Shown: piece by piece, positions 7,433 to 18,300 of the stretch
How the letters are laid out: every line of letters starts with the position of its first letter
Position numbering within the stretch: the stretch's first letter is position 1
From: Paenibacillus endophyticus
GTDB lineage: Bacteria; Bacillota; Bacilli; Paenibacillales; Paenibacillaceae
Assembly (NCBI RefSeq): GCF_014192395.1
Contig: NZ_JACHXW010000014.1
Span: 93,149 to 157,148, forward strand
Reading direction: 5' to 3'
DNA length: 64,000 nt
Program-made: the position numbers and the translations under genes
The notes under the pieces: generated by a model
The model's input: only the letters and a program-made list of their open reading frames with translations
Database searches by the model: none
What the model was told of the DNA's origin: nothing

Positions 7433-8879
7433 TTAAATAGGTTGTGACTCTATTCTGAATGAGCTTCGCTACATCTTTCGCCGATTTCTGTCCTGTGAAA
7501 AAGGCCTTCGTCTCTACCGCTATAATTTCATCGATTTGGGAGGGCTTGAACTGCAGCGGATAGGCTGCTCCGATTAGAAAATGATCCAAATCATCAATAT
7601 CCTGCTGCGTAATCTCAAAGCTCTTGCCTTTCATCGGGCCAATCGGCTGATCGGACTCAACGCTCCCTTTCTCTACAATTCCTTTCGCTTGCTTCGCATA
7701 AGCGGCTTTGTTCAGCGGGAACCCTGCACCACTCTGCTTTGCCTGCATTTCTTCTGAGAGCAGAAACTTCAGAAAGTCCCACGCCTCAGGTTTAACCGCA
7801 GAGCGTTCATTCAACCCAATCGTCTGATAGGTTCTGAAGGAGCCTCCCGGATGCTGCTGATCTGTACTAGGACTCGAATAAAGCTTAGAACCGTAAGCAT
7901 TGCCTCCCGAAAGAAACTCGCTTTGACGCAATTCCCGAATGTAATCGCCCGGAGAATTGATCTGCACGGTACGGAACAACGGGAACCGTGCCTCTGGGCC
8001 AACTACTTTTTCATCGAACAACACTTTGACCTGTTTGAGCAGATCGGTAAAGCTGCTTGATTCAAAGCTTGCTTTACCTTGTTCCTGATTGATAAATGTC
8101 GCAAAACGCTCATTTACAAATTGTGTGGTCATGTATTCAGGCAAGCTCCCGCCAAGCGCATACTGATGGTCCTTATCCATGCTTTTCGTCATCTCTTTGG
8201 CTGTCGCTATGAATTGAGCCCAGTTCCAGTTGCTGTCGTCGAACGGAACGCCACTCTTTGTAATTGCATCCTCATTGCCAATCATCCCATAAATAAAAAA
8301 TCCGACTGGCAAGCCATACATGCCTCCATTCACCTGCATCCCATTTAATATATTTGTGAAGTAGTTATCTTTTTTGAAATCAGGATCACGATCGATGATC
8401 TCCCCAAGGTTCGCCAGCATTTTTTTCTTCACGTAACTGTCTGACGGCAGCTGGTCCATCTCGATCAGGTCGGGGCCTTTTCCCGAGAGCATTTCTGTTC
8501 CCGTTGTCTTCACGAATTTCTCAAGGTTTTCTTCCAACTGCGCATTATCCGAATCGATATATTGCAAGTCGATCGTAATATTCGGATGCTTGGCTTCGTA
8601 AAGCTTCTTGGCCTCTTTGAAGTAATTGCTTGGGAAAAAGGTAGAGAAAACGACGGTTTTCTTCTCTGTCGTGGATGGCCTTCCGAGGCCTGCTTGCTGG
8701 CCTGACGGGGAGCCGGGCTTATCGTTGCTATTCGATTGCTCCTCGCCTTTTCCGATATTGCTCATATTTCCGTTTCCGCCTGCGACACCGTTCTCGCCAT
8801 GATTCCCGGTGCCAGTACTACATGCAGCGATAGCCCATGCAAATACCGTTGCAAGCACGATTAGCAGCATTTTTTTCAC
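7425..8879 (-). CDS. extracellular sugar-binding lipoprotein of a CUT1 ABC importer
   Basis: This is a 484-residue lipoprotein. The GTG start has a GAGGAAG ribosome site. The signal peptide ends in the lipobox AIAAC (Cys at about residue 20), followed by a Gly/Asn/Ser-rich linker to about residue 70, typical of surface-tethered Gram-positive binding proteins. The mature part matches the family 1 solute-binding fold (KTVVFSTFFPSNYFKEA, GPDLIEMDQLP, KPEAWDFLKFLLSEEMQAK). It is the first gene of the operon with two permeases and the HlyD-like adaptor. The cognate sugar is not indicated. The upstream two-component system could regulate it, but the link is positional only. Confidence 0.9.
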   Translation of the reverse strand: MKKMLLIVLATVFAWAIAACSTGTGNHGENGVAGGNGNMSNIGKGEEQSNSNDKPGSPSGQQAGLGRPSTTEKKTVVFSTFFPSNYFKEAKKLYEAKHPNITIDLQYIDSDNAQLEENLEKFVKTTGTEMLSGKGPDLIEMDQLPSDSYVKKKMLANLGEIIDRDPDFKKDNYFTNILNGMQVNGGMYGLPVGFFIYGMIGNEDAITKSGVPFDDSNWNWAQFIATAKEMTKSMDKDHQYALGGSLPEYMTTQFVNERFATFINQEQGKASFESSSFTDLLKQVKVLFDEKVVGPEARFPLFRTVQINSPGDYIRELRQSEFLSGGNAYGSKLYSSPSTDQQHPGGSFRTYQTIGLNERSAVKPEAWDFLKFLLSEEMQAKQSGAGFPLNKAAYAKQAKGIVEKGSVESDQPIGPMKGKSFEITQQDIDDLDHFLIGAAYPLQFKPSQIDEIIAVETKAFFTGQKSAKDVAKLIQNRVTTYLNE

Positions 8880-9052
8880 GATACATTCTTCCTCTCGGAT
8901 TTTGATTTGATTTACGATTCATGGTACCCTGCAGTCTCCACCCGTATGCCGAATCTCTTGCTGGCACTCTCACAGTATACAAAGCGGATATATCATAAGT
9001 GAGATAGACTTATATTGAAGTTGTAAAGTTTGGATAGCAAACCATGCCACGC

Positions 9053-9097
9053 AAAAAAGGCTGACTCTGAGCCCTGTCAAGCGGCTTGGAATCAACC
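9053..9097 (-). terminator. Rho-independent terminator of the two-component/lipoprotein operon
   Basis: Read on the minus strand, GGTTGATTC (9089-9097) pairs with GAGTCAGCC (9059-9067) through nine pairs, two of them G-U. An inner AGCC/GGCT pairing extends it, and TTTTTTG follows directly. It lies about 33 bp after the lipoprotein stop. The remaining 8880-9052 leader of the binding-protein gene shows no clear operator. Confidence 0.8.
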
Positions 9098-9129
9098 TTA
9101 TAGCAGGCAATATGGAATAGGCTCTGTGC

Positions 9130-9876
9130 CTACAGCTTCGAATAATAGCTGAGCAAGGCCATTACATCTTTACTGAACCCCACTACCTCATGGCTGCCGA
9201 AATCAATCATGACACAATACTTCAAATCCTTGCCTTCTTTGCTAGTATAATATACCTCTACAGCTTGCCCCCATCTGGTCAAATCAACCTGACCGGTTAA
9301 TTCAGACAATGGGTAACTTCCGTATTCTTCGATGAAACGATCCGCATAATCAAATACTTTTCCATCCGATTCTCCAGGCATGGCCATGCTTTCTCTATAG
9401 GAGCGAAGGATTTTCAGGATATCCCCGTCTTTGGCATTTAATACGATATCATAGACTACGGCTGGAGCATCCGAAGAAGTTAAGGTCACATTGAATAGAC
9501 CGCCGGAAATACCCGAGAGTTCGCTGGTGAACGGCATCTGCTTCTGCTGAGTACGCCTCTGCATGGGCTGGGGAGCAATCGCTGCCTCATTCAACAGCTC
9601 CTTCAGTTTGTTCTGATCAATCGCCATGATTTCAAACTGTACGAGATCGATGACCAGCTTTTTTTTGAAATAAGTATTGACTGCCTGTATGCTCAGTGTC
9701 TTTACAGCATCCTGAGACAATACGCCTTCATACTCCAATTCATTGTTCTGATGCTCTTGAGGTATATTTTTGACCATTACAGTGTCCTTAGGAATACTGT
9801 TGAACCAGCCTTGGCATCCTGTCAGCATCGTTATGAACACTGTAAACAGCACGGTTATTCCAAATTTTTTCATCAT
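9130..9876 (-). CDS. lipoprotein of unknown function linked to a two-component system
   Basis: This is a 248-residue protein with a lipoprotein signal peptide (lipobox LTGC, Cys at about residue 21). The mature part has no family I recognise. It contains an alternating beta region (GLFNVTLTSSDAPAVVYDIVL then KDGDILKILRSY) and a C-terminal segment QAVEVYYTSKEGKDLKYCVM. The ATG overlaps the histidine-kinase stop by 4 bp (ATGA), so the gene is the third member of the regulator operon. By position it could sense something outside the cell for the kinase, or could itself be an output of the system. Neither can be decided from sequence. Confidence 0.8.
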   Translation of the reverse strand: MMKKFGITVLFTVFITMLTGCQGWFNSIPKDTVMVKNIPQEHQNNELEYEGVLSQDAVKTLSIQAVNTYFKKKLVIDLVQFEIMAIDQNKLKELLNEAAIAPQPMQRRTQQKQMPFTSELSGISGGLFNVTLTSSDAPAVVYDIVLNAKDGDILKILRSYRESMAMPGESDGKVFDYADRFIEEYGSYPLSELTGQVDLTRWGQAVEVYYTSKEGKDLKYCVMIDFGSHEVVGFSKDVMALLSYYSKL

Positions 9877-11309
9877 CGTGACCCGCTTTCCGTATCGGTA
9901 GGCGCAAAGATAACTTCTACGATTGTTCCGTGCGGCATACGGCTGCTTATATGAATAGACGCATTGTGTATGTCTGCAACATTTTGGCAGATCGCAAGCC
10001 CGAGGCCTGCCCCGCTGCCGCTTCCCGTTCTCGATTTATCTGCCATGTAGAATGGCTCGAATATTTTGTCCTGATGCTCCTTTGCAATCCCAATGCCTTG
10101 ATCCATAACAGCGAGAACGCAGCCATCCTCGCGCCAGAAATTGCGAAGCGCTACCGTCTGCCCCGCAGACGAAGCCTTCAGCGCGTTATCCACCAGATTA
10201 AAAATCAATACTTTGATCAAATCAGTCTCCAAAAGCAGATTCGCATCCTGGCAATCCAGTACCACCTGTACACCTTTATCCTTAACCATAATGTCCAGCG
10301 CCGGCTTCATCTCGGCAATAATCTTATGCAAGCTTTGCTGCTCCAGCTGAAAATGTCCCTTCTTCAGCAGAATCAAATCCATCAGCTTTAAGGAGAGCGA
10401 TTCCAAACGTTTCCCTTCCGAGTAAATAACATTCAGTCCATCGACGAATAGTTCTTCCTTATATTTAGTCGTACGCAAAAAATTGGCATATCCGATAATC
10501 GAAGTCAGCGGTGTTTTAAGCTCATGTGTAAAATTATTAATGAACCGCTGCTTCTCCTCATTAATCCGCTCCAGCTCGATAATTTTATCTTCGACAACCC
10601 CAGCCATCTCATTGAAGCTGGCGCCTAGCACGCCGATCTCATCACGTGATTTCAATTGGACGCGCTCTGAAAAGTTACCTTGCGCTATCACTTTAGCTGT
10701 ACGGTTCAGCCTGTCAATGGATCTCGTTAAGCTCTTGCTTACAATCAGCATGATCATCATGAATACGAGACAGGCAGCCAAATCCACTTGTGCAAAAAAC
10801 TTGTACTGGTCAACGCGTTCCTGATAGACAGACGTAACATCCTTCATATACGTAAATACATAAGCTTTATGATTAATATCGGTAATGTTCGCAGTAAAAA
10901 GGATCGTCTTGGAGCCCATATCTCTAAGAATATAATGAATGCGATTATTAATCAGATTGCCCAGCTCACTTCGTTCTGCAGGCATTGGGAAACCCGAATT
11001 ATTGAAAACCGTACGATTCGAATCGTCGGTAATGTCTAGATATATCTTCTGATCGCTGTTCTTATCCACGAATTCGTTGGCAATCCTCGTTAAAACCGTT
11101 TTCTCGTAATCGATCGAGTCATAGATTCGCAATATGGGTACGATTGCATCCACACTCGAATGAATGCTCATATTCTGGCTTAGAGCCACGTCAATAGCCT
11201 GCCCTAGCATTTTATTATGACTGCGTTCTATAACCATTATAGAAGCCGCGTTGAAGATAACGACAAACACTAGGATCGAGAATAGATAAATTTTCAGCCA
11301 TAATTTCAT
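9873..11309 (-). CDS. sensor histidine kinase with extracytoplasmic domain and HAMP
   Basis: This is a 478-residue membrane kinase. TM1 is at about residues 5-28, an extracellular sensor at about 29-170, TM2 at about 171-192, and HAMP at about 193-245 (SLTRSIDRLNRTAKVIAQG). The HisKA box is FTHELKTPLTS with His262. The HATPase domain has the N box IFNLVDNALKAS, the G1 box DQGIGI and the G2 box GLGLAIC. The ATG has a GGAGGAG ribosome site, 3 bp after the response-regulator stop. The sensor domain is not a family I recognise, so the stimulus is unknown. The partner is certainly the adjacent regulator. Confidence 0.94.
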   Translation of the reverse strand: MKLWLKIYLFSILVFVVIFNAASIMVIERSHNKMLGQAIDVALSQNMSIHSSVDAIVPILRIYDSIDYEKTVLTRIANEFVDKNSDQKIYLDITDDSNRTVFNNSGFPMPAERSELGNLINNRIHYILRDMGSKTILFTANITDINHKAYVFTYMKDVTSVYQERVDQYKFFAQVDLAACLVFMMIMLIVSKSLTRSIDRLNRTAKVIAQGNFSERVQLKSRDEIGVLGASFNEMAGVVEDKIIELERINEEKQRFINNFTHELKTPLTSIIGYANFLRTTKYKEELFVDGLNVIYSEGKRLESLSLKLMDLILLKKGHFQLEQQSLHKIIAEMKPALDIMVKDKGVQVVLDCQDANLLLETDLIKVLIFNLVDNALKASSAGQTVALRNFWREDGCVLAVMDQGIGIAKEHQDKIFEPFYMADKSRTGSGSGAGLGLAICQNVADIHNASIHISSRMPHGTIVEVIFAPTDTESGSR

Positions 11310-11312
11310 CGA

Positions 11313-11969
11313 TCACTCCTCCAGCCGGTACCCGATTTTGTAGATGGTTTTGATCTGCTCATGCAGGTTCAATTTCTTGCGGAGTGATTTAATATGCATA
11401 TCTACTGTTCTAGTTTCCCCGTAGTAATCAACGCCCCATACTTTTTCTAGAAACTGTTCCCGTGTCAATGCAATGTTTTTGTTTTTGAGCAAAACGACTA
11501 ACAGATTATACTCCTTGGGAGTCATATCCACAGGTTCGCCTTGGATCACGACTTCCCTTTTATCTAGATCCACTTGGACATGCTGAAAAGTTATGACCTT
11601 ATCTTCCGTTCCGTATCTGCGCAGCACAGTTTCGATACGAGCCAATAGCTCAATGGCTTCGAAAGGTTTAACCATGTAATCCTCAGCGCCCAGCTTCAGT
11701 CCTTTCACTTTATCGTACACCGAGTTTTTTGCCGTTAAAAAAATAACAGGCGTGCCGTATGCCTTAATCCTCTCCATCAGCTCGAACCCGTCAAGGGAGG
11801 GAATCATGACGTCTAATAAAATGAGATTAAACTTTTCCTGTTTGAGTACGTCTAGCGCTGCCAAACCATCATAAACCTCGACCGTTTCATAGTGAACCAG
11901 GTTAAGATTCATTTTAATGATATTGGAAATGTGGATTTCATCTTCAACGATTAGTATCCGTTTGGTCAT
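11313..11969 (-). CDS. OmpR/PhoB-family response regulator
   Basis: This is a 218-residue regulator. The receiver begins MTKRILIVEDE, with phospho-acceptor Asp53 in LILLDVMIPS and the conserved Lys in VIFLTAKNS. A winged-helix output domain follows (LTREQFLEKVWGVDYYGETRTVDMHIKSLRKKL). The frame opens 24 codons earlier, but the ATG at 11967-11969 has AGGAG nine bases upstream and begins exactly at the receiver, so I used it. It leads the kinase-lipoprotein operon. Confidence 0.94.
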   Translation of the reverse strand: MTKRILIVEDEIHISNIIKMNLNLVHYETVEVYDGLAALDVLKQEKFNLILLDVMIPSLDGFELMERIKAYGTPVIFLTAKNSVYDKVKGLKLGAEDYMVKPFEAIELLARIETVLRRYGTEDKVITFQHVQVDLDKREVVIQGEPVDMTPKEYNLLVVLLKNKNIALTREQFLEKVWGVDYYGETRTVDMHIKSLRKKLNLHEQIKTIYKIGYRLEE

Positions 11970-12116
11970 CTGTTCATTCTCCTGAGGACTCGTATTGTCA
12001 ACATTCATCTTGATTATATATGCTGCGGAACGGATAGACAAAGTTACGGCTATGGTCTAGGCACTCGGAGCACCGGCGCGCTAAAACTAATTTCTATGCT
12101 TAGAAATGTGCTGGAT

Positions 12117-12153
12117 AAAATAAAAAAGCCCACTGGAGAAGTCCCAATGAGCT
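12117..12153 (-). terminator. terminator immediately after the tRNA-Leu remnant
   Basis: In the minus-strand RNA, AGCUCAUUGG (12144-12153) pairs with CCAGUGGGCU (12127-12136), using G-U pairs, around a seven-base loop. A U-rich tail from TTTTTTATTTTAT follows. The spacing of about 15 bp from the CCA end of the remnant is what a functional tRNA gene would have. Confidence 0.8.
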
Positions 12154-12168
12154 TTAATATTACATTTT

Positions 12169-12225
12169 TGGTGCCGATAAGAGGACTTGAACCTCCACGT
12201 TTACCCCACTTTCACTAAATCAAAA
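12169..12225 (-). pseudogene. 3' remnant of a tRNA-Leu gene
   Basis: On the minus strand the sequence contains an encoded CCA end (12169-12171), an acceptor 3' strand ATCGGCA with discriminator A, and a complete T arm (GGAGG, loop TTCAAGT, CCTCT). Variable-arm-like sequence lies before it. Discriminator A and the room for a long variable arm point to tRNA-Leu rather than tRNA-Ser. A matching 5' acceptor strand (TGCCGAT), D arm and anticodon arm cannot be found in the preceding 90 bases, so only about 50 bases remain. Such 3' fragments typically mark an integration or recombination point. Confidence 0.7.
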
Positions 12226-12248
12226 ATATAAGGCCATCTGTTATAAAC

Positions 12249-12282
12249 CCCAGGGTATGCCTGAAAGCAGGCATACCCTGGG
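12249..12282. terminator. perfect 15-bp inverted repeat after the giant GH32 gene
   Basis: CCCAGGGTATGCCTG (12249-12263), the four-base loop AAAG, and its exact complement (12268-12282) lie about 100 bp after the stop of the giant gene. The minus-strand tail is GTTTATAAC, only weakly T-rich. It may be a terminator or mRNA-end stabiliser. The perfection of the stem is notable. Confidence 0.55.
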
Positions 12283-12381
12283 ACTTAATAATTAAAATAC
12301 TTCTGTCCAACCACGTTTTTGGAGAAACTACCTAGTGCTTAGAAAAAGATCGTTCTTCGCTGCGCCTATTTTATAGATGCT

Positions 12382-15300
12382 CTAAAATACAGCAAGCAGC
12401 TTTGACACAACCTGTACGCTTTCGGCACGGTTTGCATGCCCATTCGGTACAAACTGCTTGTTGCCTCTACCTTGGATCAGACCGAGTTCAGCCGCTGCAT
12501 TTACTGCATCTTTAGCCCATGGGCTAATATTTGCGCCATCCATAAATGTAGCATCAGCCGAAGAAGCGACTTGCTTCCCTGATTTGTACTCGTACGCTCT
12601 TACAATAATCATCGCCATTTCTTGACGAGTGATGGTATTGTTCGGCGCAAATTCATCCGCGCTATGTCCGGTTACGATGCCCGCTTCGTAGGCTGCTGCT
12701 ATGACTTTTGCATACCACATGGTACTGTCTACATCTTTAAAGCTGGTTTGTGAGCTTGCCTCCAGTTCGAGAGCGCGTGCGATGAATGCTGTAAATTCAG
12801 CACGGGTTACTTCTCGTTTTGGCCCAAACTCGGCTTCGCTTATACCCTGAACAATATGTTTTGCAGTCAACTTCTTAATTACATCATGGGCCCAATATTG
12901 TTCGCTTACATCCTCGAACGATTTGTCATATTCTAATGCAGCATATTTACTAAAATGCTGCACGGCTGCGGCCAACTGCCCATTCTCATATCTACCGCCA
13001 ACATATTCGAGGCTGCCGTCATCCGCGATGTTATAGACCCCGGCTAAATCTAGATTCGCTTCATCGCTCGCACTCAGCTTGATTCTGATAGGCTTCGAGA
13101 ACTTCGTTAGCTTTTTGGTTATTCCATCTTTCGTAACGATGGCTAAGTTGAACTCATAGACCTCACCGGCTGTTTTTACGTTCACTTTGTTTTTGGATTC
13201 CGCTTTTTCCAACAGTTCTTTTACGGTGTCAGCATTTACGACATCCATTTCAAACAAGATCTGAGCATTCTTTAGTTCAGTATCCGCTACGAGTCTCTGC
13301 AATTCCGTTAACACGTCGGCTGGGATTTCAAGTTCAACATCCTCGTCCTCGTGCATTATGACTAAATCGTTTTTACCATCGATCGCCGCCGCATCGGCGG
13401 GCAGCAACACTCTCTTTTCTCCTTTTGCGATTTTGACTATAATCTTTCCTTGTCCGTTCGATTTCGGGCCGGCACTTATGTTTCCATCCGGCGCGCTATA
13501 TTGATTGATTCGAACCGGCACGTTGAAATCATCGACGTTAATATGCCCGAAACCTCCGGTTGATTGGTCGACGACCTTCATATAAAGCTCTTCGCCGATA
13601 TAATCCGATGCGTCCCAAATCTTTCGTTGATACTCCTCGTAGTTCGTTGCCGTCGCTTTGAACAGCTCTGCTCCATCCGAGGCTCTAACGAGAGCAACGT
13701 ATAAACGATCGATATCACGCCCCCCGCTGACGAGGAAATCAATCCTGCCGTTGCCGCCAAGAATGAAGTTTTGCGACTTAAGCGTGCCCGTTAAGCTGTC
13801 ACCGCCGGCCGCTTCATTGTGTCCCCATAAATGAAAGCCGCCTGGAATTTTTCGCGAAGGATTGAAATAAATTTCATCCCAGAATTTTTCGACATTGGAA
13901 ACATGAAGGTCCTGGAATGCATTTCCTTCCGTTATCCAATCTGTTAGATCGCCGGTAGCAAAATCATGGTTAGGCAATTCGGTAATATTATTGTACACGG
14001 AGTTATCCCAATTATCCGGCACGTAGACCGGGGCCGCCGGCTCACCCGTCAACGCATTCATGTCCCAAACTTCCATAGACTTTACGGTAATGTCGTCATT
14101 GGCCCAGACTTGCAAACCTAACGAGTCATATCTGCCCGCATAGACGCGCGTCGTTAATTTCTTCTTGTAGTTGGCGAACGCTTCGACAACGGATCGGTCC
14201 AGATAGATATGGAGCTTCAAGTTCTCTCCGTCCAGTTCGACGTAGCCTCCCTGGATACCGTCCACTCGTACGTCCGGGTCAATGCTGCTCTTGGTGCGGT
14301 CTACATTAAAGGTGCTCGTTGACTTGTCGTAATAAATAAGCGTTTCTTCTTCGCCATTATCTGAGCGTCGCACTTTGAGCCCGAATTTTTGGGCCTCGCC
14401 CGGATCAATTTCCATCACGATCTCCAGCATGTCTCCCTTAACATGTTTGAGATGCGCATTCGCGCTGTTCAGGTTTTTATTCGTGATATCGACCAATTTC
14501 GTTCCTCGTAGTTCATGCAATTCCTCTATCGGTTCGATTTTCAAATTGTCATTGGAGTCCAAGCTCAAAGCAACCGGCAGCGCCAAATTGTGTGCCCAAC
14601 CCGATGAATATTCGGCTTGCGGCGTTCTAACGTTCTGCACCATCGAGAAAATGACCGATCTGCCGTCAGGCGTAACCAGACCGCTTTCTGCCGTTAAGTA
14701 ACCATCGCCCACATCCATCTTTGAAGGCGCCTCTTGGTCAGGAATAAATCGGAAGCTATCCCGATCCCAAGTGCCGATCCAATAGAAGACCTCAACGTCT
14801 CTTTGCACATCGTTGGTCGGTAGAACATGTTCAGGCTTTTCGTGAGGGTTAATGATAAAAATGTGCTTTTTGTCCCCTTGGCTATCCGTACCTAGCGGCA
14901 GCAGCACCGGCAATTCCCACACCGTTCCAAGTTCCGGGTAAACGTTTCTGTTGCTAGTGTATAAAGGTCCTTTGTACTCCCAATTGTACATATCATCGGA
15001 TACATAAATGAGAGCCGTACCGCTGCTAAAGTCATCCATCCCGGAGGTAACCAATTGATACCACTTATCGACCTCTTCGTCGTACCATACGAACGGATCC
15101 CGGAATTCATTTTTAATGCCGTTTCCGTTTTGTTCCGTTACAGGCACAGGATGTTTTACCCAATCTTCCAGATAAGGATCCGTTAAATCGGCCGGTGTTG
15201 CAATCGCTGTTCGTTGGTTGGGAGACAAGGAGTCATTGCCTGCCGTATAGAAAAGAACAGGATTACCGTCTGCATCATATGTCGCGCCGCCCGACCAAGC

Positions 15301-18300
15301 TCCGTCCGGATCAAGGGTGCCGGCTTCCGGCGCGAGTGCTGGCTTTACATTCTCCCAATGCACCATATCGTCGCTGACCCAGTGGCCCCAGTGAATTTGA
15401 TGCCAGAAAGGTCCTTGCGGATTATGCTGATAGAACAGATGATATTTGCCGTTGTAATAAAATGGCGCATGGGCCTCGTTCATCCAGTTTTGCGGCGGCA
15501 TGGCATGGTATTGAGGGCGATGCTGATCACCATCGAACACGCTTGGATCTTCATCGATGTCGGCGTCCGGAATATTCGGAACCTCGCCGCCGTGCAACAC
15601 CTTCACGCTCTCATATTGCGCGAGTACCTCTTGCGCCGTCAGCGCTTTATTGCGCAGGCTCACTTCATCCATAAGACCGCTAAACATATTGAAGGAGAAC
15701 AATCCAGCTAACTCAACTGGTTTACTGTTTTTCCCGATGATCAGATTTTCCGTGGACGGCGTGATCGGTATATTTATTGGCGTCACTTTAGAAGCGGCTT
15801 CCTCACCATTTAAATATACCTTAATCATTCCTACCTCTTTATCGAACGTAGCGACCACATGATTCCACTTGTATTTTTCCAACGGGCGATCGTGCACCCA
15901 AACTTCTATCCATTGGCCGCCGATGCCAACCTGCATCGACCATGAGCCATGCCGATACATGCCAAGGGCAAAGCCTTCGGCTTTATCCTGATCGGATTGA
16001 TTCACAATTGCGGAAAGCTTGTTACCGTCTCCCCACTCATAACTGCGCGGGGACACCCACGCTTCGATGGTTAACGCATCATTGACGGGCACGATCTCCT
16101 CGGCATCGATCTCGATATAATTGGAGTATCCGTCAAACAGCAAGGCGCCGCCTTTTACCCCGTTCGAGCTCCACCTTGGATCCTTCGAATTCATGTATCT
16201 GGCGTCATTAAACACGTAATTCACATTATGCTCAAGATTGCGAACTTCTTCGAGCGCCGTCTTTCCGCTACCTTCATCAAGGCTCAAGTGAGCAATGGTT
16301 CCTGTCGTGTGCGCTTGGAAGCCATCGACGGCAATGCTGGCTTCATTGGAATTGTCGATTACCTTTACGTACACCTGTTTGCCGAAATGCTCCTGAACGC
16401 TCCAGGAAATTTGTTCATTGCCGCTTATATCCCCTGTCTTCTGGAGCATTGCATGGCTATCTGCATCGAATAGCGCAACAAAAGCATCTTCGGAGTTTTG
16501 AATCTCCAATATACGGAAGTTGATTACTCCAGCGCCTTGAAGCGTAAAGACATTGGATGTAATGGAGCCTTCTCCTTCATCGCTGGATGCCGCGTAGAAC
16601 GTTCCTTCCTTCGCCTCAAGAGCCTCATTCATTACTTGAAATGCGCTTCCATCCCTTGTCCAGTCGGTGAAATCCCCGGTTTCAAAGCCGCGATTGGCAA
16701 TCTCCTTCGGCATGATATTTACCGCGTAGATCCCTTCTGCCGGTACAATTTCATTGAAGGTGTGGAAAGCGTCCGCAAAAATCATTCCCCAATCCGATGT
16801 CCCGTTATCGACAATTTCAAAGTACAGATTTTTGCCTATATGTTTAGACAAATCGGCTCTATACTGCTCCATATTCGCCAGACGCAATCCCTGATCCGGA
16901 TTCGGGAAATTTATGTCGGCGAATTCGGTATTGCCGTATCTGGCAATCAACTTGCCTGTATCCGCGTCGACGACATTAACATAAACCAGTTCCGTGTGCT
17001 TGCCGCCGCCTAGTCTAAAACTAATCCAGCCTGTGCCGCCTAACTCGAACGCCGAAGAACGAAGCTTGCCTGTTTCGGCTTCCAAGGCTCTCAAACCGTT
17101 CAAGTGATAACTGCCTTCTTGATGATACGGAATATTCTCGTTCCAGTAAGTCGTTTCATCAGAAACGCTGTCGCCGTCAAATGCTTGGCCCTCTACGATC
17201 GTCCAGCCTGTTAAATCCCCAGTTTCGAAGCTGGGATTGTCGACTTGATACCGTTCGAAATCAGGTTTGATATCAGCCGCAACAACACCTTCGGCTGGTT
17301 CTACTTCATGATGCATGAAGAACGCGTCCGCAATAATAATGCCCCAGTCATTCGTTGCGTAATCGACAATCTCTACATATAACTCCTTGCCTAAATGGTC
17401 GGACAGATCGGCTTTGTACTGCTCCATGTTCGCCAAACGCATGCCCAGCCCCGGATCCGGGAAGTTAATATCCGTAAATTCGCTATTGCCGTATCTGGCA
17501 ATCACTTTCTTCGTGTCCGCCTCGACGATATTGATGAATGCTTTGCTCGAATTTTTGGCTCCACCCAGCTTGAAGCTTATCCAGCCGCTCCCTCCTAGTA
17601 GGAAGTTTGAAGAACGTACGACTCCCGTTTCAGCCTCCAGATGCTTCCAACCATTTAAGTGATATGTGCCTTCCTGATTGTAAGGAATATTTTCTGCCCA
17701 CCATGTCGCATCTCCTGATACACTATCAGGACCAAATGCCCCGCCTGAAACAATTGTCCAGCCTGCCATATTACCAGTCTCGAAGCTTGGGTTCACAAGC
17801 TCGTTCGTAATCTCCGTCTGTTGCAAATTGGTTGCTAGAATCCCATCCATCGGCTCGGCTGCCAGATACATAAAGAACGCATCTGCGAACAAGACACCCC
17901 AATCGGAACTTGCGGCATCAATGATTTCCAAATACAGCTCCTTGCCCAAATGAAGCGACAAATCGGCCTTGTACTGCACCATATTGGCCAGACGCATGCC
18001 CTGATCCACATGCGGGATGTTCACGTCGGCAAACTCGGTGTTTCCGAATTTGGCCACAATGTTGCCCGTATCCGCTTCCACAACGTTCACATGCATCATC
18101 TCGGTATTTTTGCCGCCCCCCAGCTTGAAGCTGGTCCAGCCGCTGCCGCCTAACGTGAAGGTGCTGGAGCGGAGCTTTCCAGTATTGGCTTCGGATGTTT
18201 GCCAGCCATTCAGGTGATAGGAGCCCTCCTGATTGTAAGGAATGTTTTCCGCCCACCAGTAAGTTGAATCCGTTACGCTAGTAGGTCCGAACGCATCTCC

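Larger units (their letters stand above)
12042..12381. other. 340-bp gene-free junction between the regulator operon and the fructan block
   Basis: No credible coding frame is seen. From left to right it holds the leader of the regulator operon, a minus-strand terminator, a tRNA-Leu 3' remnant and a perfect 15-bp hairpin, each listed separately. It is the border between ordinary chromosomal genes and the long fructan/lipopeptide region. Confidence 0.7.

Noticed and set aside
12169..12256. Complete tRNA-Leu gene
   Set aside because: No 5' acceptor strand TGCCGAT, D arm or anticodon arm can be folded in the 90 bases before the T arm.
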